The notes below the pieces were generated by a model that saw only the letters and a program-made list of their open reading frames with translations, had not been told where the DNA came from and did no database searches. From positions 33,027,063-33,091,062 of the forward strand of contig OZ017795.1 in the NCBI GenBank assembly GCA_963969395.1: 64,000 nucleotides of DNA. The letters are read 5' to 3'. The translations under genes and the position numbers were made by a program. The DNA comes from Pseudoscleropodium purum. Lineage: Eukaryota > Streptophyta > Bryopsida > Hypnales > Brachytheciaceae. The first letter of the stretch is position 1; every line of letters begins with the position of its first letter. Shown piece after piece: positions 13,451-24,805 of this stretch.

Positions 13451-13862
13451 ACCCTAATTTTCTGTACATACCAATCGAATGTCCCCAGTCTCCATCGTTG
13501 GTGTCACCACCGCCAGGTCCAGATTTCAAATTGCTGGAAACGCAGAGTTCCCGCCATCATCGTCACGACACGGCCGCCCTTTCAACAAATTCAATCTGTA
13601 CAGTGTACATTGCTGCAACTGTGCGTACTGGGAAGACTTTTGATGCCTTCCTTGCTCTCCTTCGTTGCTTCCCAGCAATCGACGACGACACCATCAACGC
13701 GGGTCCATGTGTAGTAGCTAGAGACGACCTGTGTTGTGAGGATCATCGAAGCTCTTCTTAGTTGGTTCAGAGTTTTCTGTTGCAGATATCACACGTTGTA
13801 TTAGTCCACTTGTTAGATCAGTCGACATGATGTTCCGCTTTCCAAAGTGGTGATGATTGATG

Positions 13863-13868
13863 AATAAA
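13863..13868 (+). terminator. candidate polyadenylation signal for GRAS gene 1
   Basis: AATAAA lies within GATGAATAAATGTTC about 410 nt after the GRAS stop codon, where the preceding DNA has UTR-like composition. It is a near-consensus plant near-upstream element. The cleavage site is not predicted. Confidence 0.4.
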
Positions 13869-16112
13869 TGTTCAACATTACCGCACTTGACCTGACCGGA
13901 CCTGACTTTACCATCACCTGACCGCCGTTTGTTTTCATGTCTGAACGGGATGTCCGTTTGCCTCTGACATGCTTACCTGTCCTCACATGTTGGACTGATG
14001 TCATTTTCTACAATATAGCTGCTGCGCTCCAGATTTCCGTGCCAAGCTGCGAACCAGGGTATCGTCCTGAGCAGATCCATGGTTCTCCGGGATTGCCAAC
14101 ACTGCACTGCCCGATCATTCAGGGCTTGCCCCCGGAAAATGATGGATCTCGAGCAAATCTGACACAAACGGCCATGCACAGGCAGGACCGTGAGGTCACC
14201 CCCAACGCGAGGCTCATCATGGCAACCATATCCTCAAATGCCTGAAGCGCTCGCTCCGAGGTAGGCCCACTCCATGGCCATGGAAGAAGCCAGCCATCAT
14301 TGCCATGAAGAAGATCTCCGTCATGCTCTGGGCTGGCTGTCTAGCTGGCTGGCATCCCTCCTTCCTCATGATCATCATCTGGTCAGTGTTTCCGTGCACT
14401 TCCCTTTGGTCGTCGATCTTCTCCTTCCTTTGGCTCCGTGCCTCCGTCCTTGGGCCTGGAACAGTGGCCTTCACGTGCACAGAGACGGAAGAAGCGCCGA
14501 TCAGACTCAAGGGCGTACAGTACAGCTGTGATGCACCTCCCCTTTTTTTAATTTCTTTCCGCAGATACCTACTACAGTAGCACACAGGGTTCGGCGTTTT
14601 GTCTCCCAAGTTGCCACTGAGATTGCCATTATATTTTCTATTCGTTGCCTGTTACTTGGGAAGGCTTGCAAGCGGGCCCCTCCTGCGTACTCGAACTACC
14701 GGTTCTCTCACTTCTCTGCATCCCAACAAAGGAATCTTCAGAAAGATGGAAAGGAAAAGAAATCAAGGCAATCAACATGGAGTGCTGTTTGCAAGTGGGG
14801 TGATCAAAATCCAACCAGATTCCAGAGATTCCCCCACCACATTCCTGTTTACCGCTGCACTTGTAATAAGTTTACAAGTGCTACGAGACAAACAGGAGTC
14901 TGGCCGTCCATTATCGCCAACGCTTTGAAGGACACTTGAAGGCGTTTGGTTGGATAGTTGGATTTGGAGCGGACCCTGCTGACATTTCGACTATCTTTAG
15001 CGAAAACAGGTATCCCTCACCGAGCGCAGATCCAAGAATTGCTTTAATAAGCTTGCGAAAGGGTTTTTGGTTGCTGGAGTGGGGCCAATAGCACGGTCGT
15101 GGGATGCGGTTCTGGACTTCTGGTGGCTTATTGCTGGAGATAGACCGTTATTTTACAACCGTCAGGGCCGGGGAGCATGCTAGGTATGCAAAAATCGCCA
15201 CACGCCATGTCCGAAAATTTTGTTTGCTTAACAAAACAATCAGAACAAAGCAGAATACTATTCTGTTGACTGCGAGTGTGGAAGAGATGCTATAGGAAAT
15301 TGATATGTAATGAATGTATGTGGGGTCAAGCTTCGGGAGAGACGATGACATGCCGGCCTCTACATTGGTAGATTTGTTCGTGGGGCTGATTTTTAACCTT
15401 TTCTAGATTAGTTCGTGGGGCTGATTGACTGTGTTTAGGGTGTTGGACTGTTGGTTTGTGAGGCTGCACTTAGTCATGTAAAACTGAGTGGGTGGGTTTA
15501 TTCGAGTCCCGAAGATTCGGAGGGATGTGGCCAGGAGTTTTAGTACTAGATTTGAAGCTCTTGGCATACAATTTGAAGGGATTTTCCAATATGATTTAGT
15601 TATCTTCCATTCCCGTTTGTCCTGACGTTATTCTCAAACCCTGACTCACCGTCTTCAGAGCCCTTGATTTTCATGTAAATCCCGGAGCCGCAATTTGTTC
15701 AATGAGTTGCTGACGGACGCGTATGTTGGCACTCGTTGACATTGCAGACCTGGATTGCCGGAGAATGAATCTGAGATCTGATGCAATAATTTAAGTGGCG
15801 TTCACCTTGATGGATCGGCATCGCCCGTATTGTAAAAAGATCATCGTTTCAAATCTGCTAAGAGGGATTCATTTACAGTCCATCAACCCTAAATAATGAG
15901 CTAGGTCGGGAAGATGTTGCAGTTCCCCTAATTTTCTTTACTGATTTTTCGTTTTTGTTTAAGAGGAGTTTCTAGGGTTAGCGAGTGGCATGCTTGTACA
16001 GGTGTACTTGACTCTCAGAACCACTGGATGAGGCCTGGAATTATGTGGTGGTACAAGAGGTGCCTGCATTTCGACAGGGGAGGGCCTGGGTGAGGCCGAG
16101 GGGGTGGGGGCC
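13869..16112. other. intergenic region between GRAS gene 1 and the PP4R1-like gene
   Basis: About 2.2 kb of mixed base composition. Open frames of 60-130 codons on both strands have no recognisable domain, no supporting splice pattern and no shared frame. The last few hundred bases probably hold the promoter and 5'UTR of the HEAT-repeat gene, but I see no clear TATA box. Confidence 0.55.
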
Positions 16113-16217
16113 ATGGCCTCTGAGGCAACCTCTGAGTTGTTAACGTACATTGCACCATGGTGGGGAGATGCAAGCCGGCGTGGCAGAGAAACCCGTATCT
16201 TCGGTCACATGTCGTGA
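16113..16217 (+). other. candidate upstream ORF (34 codons) overlapping the PP4R1-like start
   Basis: An ATG in strong context (GGCCATGGC) opens a 34-codon frame ending in TGA at 16215-16217. It begins 44 nt before the proposed main ATG at 16157 and overlaps it out of frame. If the transcript starts upstream of 16113, translating this frame would reduce initiation at the main ATG. Alternatively, a first-exon splice not recognised here could use it as the real N-terminus. Confidence 0.3.
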
Positions 16218-19200
16218 TGTGGCACGAGGTGAATGTGCTGAATGATGTTTCTTTCGAAGAGGCAACTGAAGAGGTTCGTAATTTTGCAAACTCAACACGA
16301 TTTTCTTCTCAAAAGCAGGCAGGTGGTTATGCAGGGATTACAAATTGACTGGCTTGTGTATGTTTGCCATTTGTTCTCTTGCAGCATCGAAGAGATGCAG
16401 GTAGAAGTAAGGAGGAGATCGAGAGGCTAACTGTGGATGAGGATTTGGGTGATCTTGAAAGAGCATGTCTCTTCCTCGCTTCAAGCGCACATCCAGTAAG
16501 TAAGATTACAGTCTTGAAAGTTTGAAATGTGAAAGTTTTTCCCAAAGCAACAGTGCTTTGATTCGACATTTCCGATTCTGAATCGACAATTGGATTTGAG
16601 ACTGCTGTTTACAATCGATTTTTCCGCGTATCTTGACTTTCTAGAGGATAATTTTGGAAACATTCCGGGCCATCAGTCTATCCTAAACCGAGACATTGTT
16701 TTTTTCTGCAGCTTCAACAGAGCTGTGCAATTGGAAAGTTACATTCTCTTTTGAAGGAATATGGAGCGAAGGCACATGAAACCGTATTTCCAATTTTCAC
16801 AGCATCTCTTGATGGATATAGTGAATCTTGTCAGATTCAGGCTGCAGAGGCCCTTACTTCAATGTTGCAAGATACGTCCTTGTCAAAAGAGGTGAGCACC
16901 AACTCTGCTGCTGTGCTGTGGTATACTTTTGCACGATAATGTGCAGTAGATGTATTTTGATCAGTAGTTTCCACATGATTCGTTGACAGTAGTGGGTGAC
17001 GAGTGGTGATTGTAAAAGTAGTTAAATCAATATAAAGATGGACTGACTTGGTGGGAGTGACGCATGGAGGAATCGGGAGCATAGGCGCCAGAATGGATTT
17101 TTCCCACAGTTTGTCATATGATGAAGAGCCCTCGCAGCCCTGATGTCATGCATTCCTGGCTAGGAGCCATGCGCGCTCTGGTGCCACTGGTACCACAACA
17201 GGTACATTATTTCATTTCTCAGGAAACATTTTTTTTTACTCATTTTTTTCACATATTCACAAACGGAACTCTGTTTGATGCACTTCGTACAGATGCTCAC
17301 TGAAGACCTGCTGCAACTGGCCTTGGCGAAAGCTCAGGGAGAAGAGACTGCGCAGGCACACTCTGTCAGCTGCAGCATATTTGGAGCTATTGCATCCTTG
17401 CTTGACGGAAAACTTATCATGCAAACGTATTTGCACAAAGCGATGGCTCTTTGTCAGGTTGGAACTGAAATGTGTTTGCCTTATAATTGTTGCGTTCTGC
17501 ATTTGCAAGAGGTCTGCACCTTTAAAGTAATGTGTTTTACTATTTCCCAGATAGCATGATTTTTAAACTTTTACTTGGACATGGTCACAGGACACAGATG
17601 CTGAAGTACGAATGTGCATGTGCGAGCAGCTGGATCCCATTTCTCGATCTGTTGGTTTGAACACCTTCATGGTAATACTGGCCACCAACTAAAGTCGAAC
17701 ATTACAACAAGAAACTTCTAAAACTAGAACCAATCTCCTGCTTGTGCACTTTCATGATCCCCATGGAAAAAATAATAATAAAACTTGGTGTAGTCGACAT
17801 TGCAAATAAAAATTCTAAACGATACGATTTCTTTGTGTTTTTTAAATGTCTCTTGGATAGATATTTGTGTTTCCGGAGCTCAAGGAGTTGCTGAAAGACG
17901 AAGAATTGGTGGTACAATCTGCAGCTGTCGAAGGCTTAGTTCAACTGCTGGATTTCTTGCCACCTGACATTCGCCAAGCTCAAGTTTTTCCCTTCCTCCG
18001 TTCGTGCGCCCCTCAACTCCCCTTGATCAGTATATAGCCTCCCTCAAGCTGGTCAGACTTGTGAATGCCACATGCTAAATTCACCAAAATTATGGTTGTG
18101 TTAGCGTGATTATTATCTTGAGGCATTAAAGGCTTTAGAGGACACCCTTGTGGGCTGCCTTGAGTTTTTAGACATGTGAAAATTTAGGATTTCGTCTCTT
18201 CCAGATTTTCCTTACTATTGTTTTCGTCCTATCAATAGCAAATTATGTAAGGAAATAATTTTTACCCTTTGGAATATACTGTCAAAGTTTTGACAATTGC
18301 TCATAAAAAGCTTGCGCTAAAATATCTTCTTCCTAGGGTGCTCTGCTTCTGCTCAGTGATCAATATAAAACTAAAATATGGTTTGTTCGTGGGTGGTTTC
18401 ATTACATTGCAGATTATGTGATGAAGGAAGCGCAGCTATGCATGTCTGCCTTGCTCGGTTACTTGGGGATATCTTTGTGAAGGTCAGCAGCATACTGAGA
18501 ATGTTTCTCATCTCTGGGTTTTTTTGAATGCTCTCATTAAATTATGAGAGAAAGTGCTTCATTGGAATTAAGAAGAGACTAGCTCAAGCGGGGTTTTGAT
18601 GCAAGTAGGAGTAATCTCTGACAATGAATCTTACAAGCTCTTGTTTTAGGGTAGTTTTAGTTTGATTCCTTATGCTTTGACTTGGAGAACCTAAGTTAGG
18701 GCATGCGTGCAGATGGTACCAGAATTATTAGAAGAAGAAGCGATACTTCTGCTGGATGCTTATAAAGGACTATCTCTGGAAGCCGATGAGGATGTGCGAC
18801 AGGTACATGCTTGCTGGAACTAACACCAGACTTATTCTTGAAATGCTTAAGATATAGCAGGCCGTAGGTTTGTTCTACCCTAGTAGGATTCCTTAGCACA
18901 ACGGGCTCCATGCGATGATTCAACTGTCATGGCCACCTTGTGATTGAGTGATTCCGAGTACACTACTCAGTTGACCAGTCTCTTTTTATTGTATTGCAGC
19001 AATGTGCTTACAATTTTCCTGCCGTTCTAAAGACTATTGGTGCGCGCAAATACTCAACATTATTGCATGCCACCTACGTCCAATACGTTCAAGATTCATC
19101 TCCAACTGTCCGCTGCACCGCAGCTGCCTGCTTTCATGAGGTAGTCCACCTGCATGTTTTGAACTCTTACCCTCAATCATTGAAATAGTTTTCTATGTGA

Positions 19201-21850
19201 AGGCATTCTTTTTGTGTACAAGCGGATGCCCTTTTCCAAACTATTCTTATGCAATTGTGGGCAATGCAGGTGGCAAAAATCCTTGGAAAAGAGCGCACAG
19301 CTTCCTATTTAAAAGAAAGCTTAAACAGTCTGCTCAAGGACCCGGCTTTGATTGTGCAGTCGAAGCTTTTCGCCATCCTTCCAACAGTCATAGGTTTTGT
19401 ACTCCCCTTTTCTGGTGCAATCACTGAAGTTTGATACATGGACTAATATTCTGTAGTATTTTGAACACAAATCGGATTCTGAGAAATTTGGTGTGTTGGA
19501 TTTCACCAGGGCACTTCAGTGTGTCCAATGCACAGACAAAAGCTGCAAACTATGCAGCCATGATTCCTGCACTGGTGCAAGCTGATAAGAGCATCAGTGG
19601 CACCAATCAATGGCGGATGCAGTGCTCTCTCCTTCAAGCCTTTCCACTTCTCCCAGTATTTCCTCCAATCTCTTACGTTTGAAAACCACCTCTAACATGT
19701 GCATTCATCAATGGCGAATTAGATGGTTGGAGCAAAACGCTGATAAACCCGTGTGCTGCTTTCAGGAATTCCTGACTAGTGACCAGATCTATGACAATTT
19801 TGTGCCCATCTGTTTTCGTTATATGGGCGATGGTGTATTGCCTGTCAAGATTTCAGCGGCTTTAGCGCTTGCCGTGTTCCTTCGGTACAAGCATACTAGC
19901 CTCTGGTTCAAATCTCTTGAGACTATTGCACATGAAAGTTCTGATTTTTCTGTCAATGCCCTGTTCCGAGGGATTTTAAGGAACTTTCTGAGGGCGACCC
20001 TACGTACCTTGTGCAGCTCTCACCTCGGCCTCTGACAATGTTTTCTCTGATCTTCAGGAATAACGGCAAGATTCAGCAACGTCATGACATGTCACAGAAA
20101 GTGGTGAAAGAGTATGGTCAAGGGCAGAGCTACTGGTCACGTCTGCTTTACATCGACTTCTGCGAGAGTTTGCTCAGGTAAACTAGCTTAGAAAGCATAC
20201 CTCAGTAATATAAATCTTTCGCATAAGATAGTCTCGGAGATTCTCTTAAGATTTGGGATTGTTGATTGAAAGCCATAATAAATTTTTGTCGACATCCTTC
20301 TTATGGTGTCATTCTCATGCTAACTCAGCTTTTCATTGTAGAGCTGCGAGTTCTCGCATGTTCAAAGAATGCTTCGTAGAGTCAGCCATCAATGCCTTAC
20401 AGGTTTATCTTGCATCGCCAGAATAATTCGTGAAATCAAGTTTACGTGGAATTTGGGCTCTCTGTCATTATCCAAAATTAAATACTTCCAGTGTTGACAT
20501 GTCATTACTGTGGTGGTTCGCGTGAGGGTACCAGGATCCAGTGCCGAGCATTCGAATGAGAGCTTGTCAAATTATTAACCCTCTTAGGACAATCATAAAA
20601 CTGCCTGATGATGTGGCTCTGCTTGAGAGAATCAATCACCTGGCCACCCAGAGGTTGAACGACACCGACCGGGAAGTAGTGGCTGCTGCCCGCCTTGCTT
20701 CCGACAGCCAGAAACGAGTTTTCATTCTCGACAGAGATCCATCACACGAACACCCCTCCGCTCAGGTAATGTACAAACCAAGTAGCGGTAAACAAGTAGT
20801 GACTTGAGCTAATTGAAATTAGTTGGGTGCCCAAATTGCCAAAGCAGTTTCAGTCAGCGAATTTCCGTGAATTCCCGCTGAGTCACTGGCGCTAGATTTA
20901 CATACATTAACACCTCTTTCCTGTGTTACAGAAGAATGATTCTAAGAACTTCATTGGTTGCCGATTACTGCAGGATGAATATGAGAAAATGGATAAACAA
21001 CGAGAGGATGAGGAGTGGAACATGCTCAGCAAAGAGGAGCAGGTACAGTTACTGGAGAGGGCTCTGCAACTTGCACGTGTATCATTCAAATGCAGTGTCA
21101 AGGTGACCTCAATGCATCAAACCATTTCTATTTAAAGATCATGAGATGTGGTGCAAGCAGACAGCAACAAGCTGAACTGCAATGATCTTTACTCCATCCT
21201 CCAGTCACTCGAACATATTAAAACCGAGTAATTTTAAATTCAAATATGCACCATCTATAGCTGCATGGTCGGTCTTCAGTTTGATTTTTTGACTGTTGCC
21301 GAACCGGTATTAACCCAATCTTCCTCACGATTGTCTCTGGCAGGAAGAGAAGCGAAAGATGGACGAGAATTTACAACGACTCAAGATTGAGATGCTGCGA
21401 AAGTCAAGTACAGACATCTCAGGTCGAGGCTCTGTCGGCCCAACAGCCACATCTGATTTAGGCTCCACCAAAAAGGGGTCAACAAGTAGAGGCTCCATAA
21501 ACGGTGGCCGGCAGAGCACCGATTCGGGGAGAACGGCGTCTAGGTCGAAGACTCTGATCTCCTCCAAAGCCACTCAAGGTACTAGTACGTCCTTCTCCTC
21601 CATTTCTCCAGCAGCAGCGGCAGCGGCTGTGGCTGCAGCATCTGGTGCAATACCTTCCTCAGGTAGTATTTCCGTTTCTGCCAAGCGAGGCAGTCTGCCT
21701 CTCGGCTTGAAGCCCAGGCCCCCCTCGCCTGGTAGCTCGAGGAAACCCCCAAGCGTACCTTCTTCCTCACCCAGCCCCGTCGCCGACGTAGCTGCACCCA
21801 GCAAGCCTGATCAGGTGCCCAGAAGGAACAGTGCGTCAAAGCGCTTGTGA
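16157..21850 (+). CDS. HEAT-repeat protein resembling protein phosphatase 4 regulatory subunit 1
   Basis: Multi-exon gene assembled by eye. Exons: 16157-16228 (or -16273), 16385-16495, 16712-16891, 17085-17201, 17293-17457, 17591-17671, 17861-18003, 18413-18482, 18713-18802, 19000-19140, 19270-19393, 19510-19655, 19766-19884, 20058-20177, 20342-20402, 20535-20765, 20932-21042 (or -21102), 21344-21850. Phases agree throughout, giving about 860-900 residues. HEAT-like helical repeats (AVEGLVQLL, TVRCTAAACFHEVAKILG, VPSIRMRACQII) cover most of the protein. The stretches QCAYNFPAVLKTIG and FLTSDQIYDNFVPI align in order with the animal PP4R1 pattern (CAY.LPGV..TLG; FL..). PP4R1 binds the PP4 catalytic subunit and modulates its activity. 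The C-terminus has a charged coiled-coil-like part (EEKRKMDENLQRLKIEML), then a Ser/Pro/Ala-rich tail. The ATG at 16157 has ideal context (CACCATGG). Uncertain points are exon 1, the weak acceptor before 17085, and the 21042/21102 donor choice. Confidence 0.8.
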
Positions 21851-22957
21851 CGAATTAGAGGCAGCTGATTCTTTGACTGTGACTCAATCTTGTACAGATA
21901 TTTCACTTTGTCTCAATTGCTCTTAGTTCTTTTCTCTTTTGATCATTACCAAGTCTGACGTTGCGATGCCCCAAATCAGTCATGTCAGTGTAGCACTTTT
22001 TTCGCTCCTTGCATTCAGTAAACCTGGTTTGATCGATCCTAGCACTCACAATATCACACAGGTAAATATTCACAAAAGATTGAGGTAACATTGATGTAGT
22101 GGGAAGTAGTGGCGAAGTGAGTGCCCTCCAACTGATCCGAGCCTTCACCTGACCTGTCTTTAGACCAGGAATGCGATTGAATATCACCATTATCGGTGTC
22201 AATTCTACTTTTCCAGGCAAGCTATGATCTCTTCACTACAGCATCACATTCTACAAATGTTCACTTTCGTTTTTCAGATTCGTCAGCAGGTTAGCTGAAA
22301 TTCTTGACTTGGAATGAAACTAGATTTACTTCAGCTGACATGGTCATCGAGTTCACGAATATCCAGAAAACAAGTGACAGTATCCCTTGCTACACACCGG
22401 AATGGGTAGCACATGAATCTTACTATCAGAATTGACCCACCTTAAGCAATCATTTTGCTGCGTCTCGATGTCTACAAATGCTTGTCTATTGCTGTCGTTG
22501 GATGTATCTGTTGCTGTTGTTACATGTCTTTTGCTGTTGTTGCAAGACAGTGGCTGCAGTTCGTATGACATTCAGAACAAGATCGAGCTGGAAAGCATTC
22601 ATGATGAGAGAGAGCCATAATATGAAATAGCGAGAGAAGAGAGGAACGCCAAGATGGTGTCCACCAGTCCAGATTCTCTGGCACTCAGTTTATGGCTTCA
22701 ACAGCAGGCTATGTACATCGTGAGACACCCGGTTCTACGTTGCTGCTTTTCTAAAAAGGATGGAAAGATCGTCATCGGCCCAAAACTCGACCTCAGAGCT
22801 TCCACAAGCTAAATCAGTCAGTCTCCCTCAAACCCTAAATGTTTCTCCTACCAAGGCCGCCGATCTTCCACAAGGGGGACTCAGGTCATCACATATACTG
22901 GTACAATTATGCACAATTCCTAAACTAGATCCCATCCCATGACCTCCCTTTGTGTGA
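21851..22957. other. convergent intergenic region and 3'UTRs
   Basis: About 1.1 kb between the stop of the PP4R1-like gene and the stop of GRAS gene 2, which face each other. Only short frames without recognisable content occur. It probably holds both 3'UTRs; no clear AATAAA is visible close to either stop. Confidence 0.55.
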
Positions 22958-24805
22958 TTAGCAGGAGCTCCAGGCGGACACGCCCATGACTGGCGTGTCT
23001 TGCCATCCCAAAATGAGCGCGTTCGATTCTTCCGAAAGCTTGTAAGGCATGGAGGCCGAGTTCGGCTTGGTCAGAAACTCCAGCAACATCTGCGCTTGCT
23101 GGACAGTGTACGAACTGAACGGGGAAGCTCGAAATCCCGCTTTGAGAAAGAGCGCGCGCCAAGTCTCCGAGCGGACGTGACGAGCGCGCCGTGAGGAGCC
23201 CTGCAACGCCACAATGTCTTTAATCTCCGCTGCAAACGCCGTGTTCTCGATGTGGAAACGATCTTGATTTTCGCGCGTCAAGGCGCCCTCGAGAGAGTCG
23301 AAGAGTGCGCAGTAGTAATGGAGCGCTTCCACAAATCGAGCATGGAAGGAAGCCCCGTTGTGATTCGCCTCGACTTCAAGCAGAGTCACCACATTAGGGT
23401 TTAGGTTTCGGAACAGAGCGAGGAGATTCTCCAGGAGGGCGCCTTCCCCGGTGAGTGTGTGCAGCACTTGACTGCAATTGATGGCGATCTCCTCCTTGGG
23501 TCGAATTTGAAAAGAGCTCATGGAGAGAGACGGTAGGGTTGAGATCACGGGCGTGAACTCGAACGGCACCTTAAGAGCTTCAGCAAATTCGGTTAACCGT
23601 CGCTGCGTGGTTTGAAGCGCGCTCGCATTAGTCCCCACAGCAGAGATTCTGAGATGAGGCGCGCCACCGGGACGCATCGCCAACGATTGAATGAAACATG
23701 GCCATTGAAGCCCCTGCTGGATGTCCAAGTCGATGACATGAACGTGAGCGCTTTGCACCACTGCCTCGTAGATCGTCTGGTTCGCCGTGATGTGAGAGAA
23801 TTTCGCAAACGGGAGAACTTTGTAAAAAGCTTGGTAAGCGAGCTTGGAGTCCACAAGTGGAAGCGGACCCACGTTGTTAGCCAAACGGTCGCTGAGAGCC
23901 TCCCCGAAGTAGAGCGCAATGCGCTGCATGGGGTCGCCGCGCGGGTTGGAAACGCGCTGCAGTTGCGTGAGAATCGGCTTCGCAGTCGCGTAGTCCGATT
24001 TCTCAATCGCCTCCGCGCATGCCAGCAGCAGGTGTACGAGCTGTAAACCGCTTTCTTCAGGCGCTGTCGCCGTCGCCGTCACGACTTCGCCAGTGGAGCC
24101 CCAGCTCTCGGACCGGCTGTGATGACTACTACTCCCCTGCTGTTGCTTCCCTCGCCTGGAGTCTTCACACGATTCCACAAGCTTCACAAGCTCTGCAGTC
24201 GTGGGCACGCCCGTCGGCTTGACGTCGCAGCTCAGCATTGACGACAACGACTCGTCAAGCTCCTGCAGACGCTGCGCGTCGTGGAAGCTCTCGGGTAACA
24301 AAAGAGGCTCCTCCAGAAACTCGGAGAGAAGAGACGGGAAACAGGGGAAGCATGTTTGATCCGTGACTTGGTCTGCGTCGTCCAAGCTTGTGAGCTCGAA
24401 GTCGAAATCGAAGTCACTCTTCAGGACCTCCTCCAGATTGCGCCCGCATTCCTCGAATTCGGGTAACGCGTCCATCCAGTTGCCCATCCCAGTGGCATCG
24501 GTTGCTTGATGGACAAAACTTGCAGCAGATGAGTTGTTGGAGATCGCGCTGTGAGGGGAGTCGTCGCCAGAGCTTGTCACGCTCGCAGAAGATGTTGAGC
24601 AGGAGCGTCCGGGACTGGTTTGCAAGTCTAGAACCGACGTCGGCTCGGGCTGCTGCAACATCTTCAAGGAAGTTTTCACTCGCAGGTCGAAATCGGCAAC
24701 TGGTGGAGGCTCCATGGATTTCCATCGCTTGGAGGCTGCTGTCAAGTCGGGCAAGAGAGTGCTGCTGCTCAAGGGCCGCTTGGTGGTGACGGGAGGGGCA
24801 GCCAT
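22958..24805 (-). CDS. GRAS-domain transcriptional regulator (gene 2)
   Basis: Intronless ORF of 615 codons. Residues 1-250 are a variable, Ser-rich N-terminus with an acidic patch DFDFDFELTSLDDAD at 131-145, the kind of region that often mediates protein contacts or activation. The GRAS domain spans about 252-615. It starts GLQLVHLLLACAEAIEKSDY, followed by QRIALYFGEALSDRL, a VHIID-type motif VHVID at 355-359 in the form VHVIDLDIQQGLQWP, LRIS at 385-388, and EANHNGASFHARFVEALHYY at 479-498. The SAW region at 598-615 contains GWQDTPVMGVSAWSS. All core GRAS motifs are intact. The first leucine-rich region resembles that of gene 1 (both LQLVHLLLACAEA), but the rest is diverged, so the two are not a recent duplicate. 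The protein lacks DELLA or VHYNP motifs. It lies convergent with the PP4R1-like gene. Subfamily is not assigned. Confidence 0.95.
   Translation of the reverse strand: MAAPPVTTKRPLSSSTLLPDLTAASKRWKSMEPPPVADFDLRVKTSLKMLQQPEPTSVLDLQTSPGRSCSTSSASVTSSGDDSPHSAISNNSSAASFVHQATDATGMGNWMDALPEFEECGRNLEEVLKSDFDFDFELTSLDDADQVTDQTCFPCFPSLLSEFLEEPLLLPESFHDAQRLQELDESLSSMLSCDVKPTGVPTTAELVKLVESCEDSRRGKQQQGSSSHHSRSESWGSTGEVVTATATAPEESGLQLVHLLLACAEAIEKSDYATAKPILTQLQRVSNPRGDPMQRIALYFGEALSDRLANNVGPLPLVDSKLAYQAFYKVLPFAKFSHITANQTIYEAVVQSAHVHVIDLDIQQGLQWPCFIQSLAMRPGGAPHLRISAVGTNASALQTTQRRLTEFAEALKVPFEFTPVISTLPSLSMSSFQIRPKEEIAINCSQVLHTLTGEGALLENLLALFRNLNPNVVTLLEVEANHNGASFHARFVEALHYYCALFDSLEGALTRENQDRFHIENTAFAAEIKDIVALQGSSRRARHVRSETWRALFLKAGFRASPFSSYTVQQAQMLLEFLTKPNSASMPYKLSEESNALILGWQDTPVMGVSAWSSC

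Noticed and set aside
11468..13529. Long antisense and alternate-frame ORFs (up to about 137 codons) over GRAS gene 1, and similar ones over GRAS gene 2
   Set aside because: They are expected in GC-rich coding sequence, have no domain, and are fully explained by the sense GRAS frames.
13937..14609. Candidate small genes downstream of GRAS gene 1 (102-130 codons on both strands)
   Set aside because: Frames overlap on opposite strands without domain similarity, and the region is better explained as 3'UTR and intergenic DNA.
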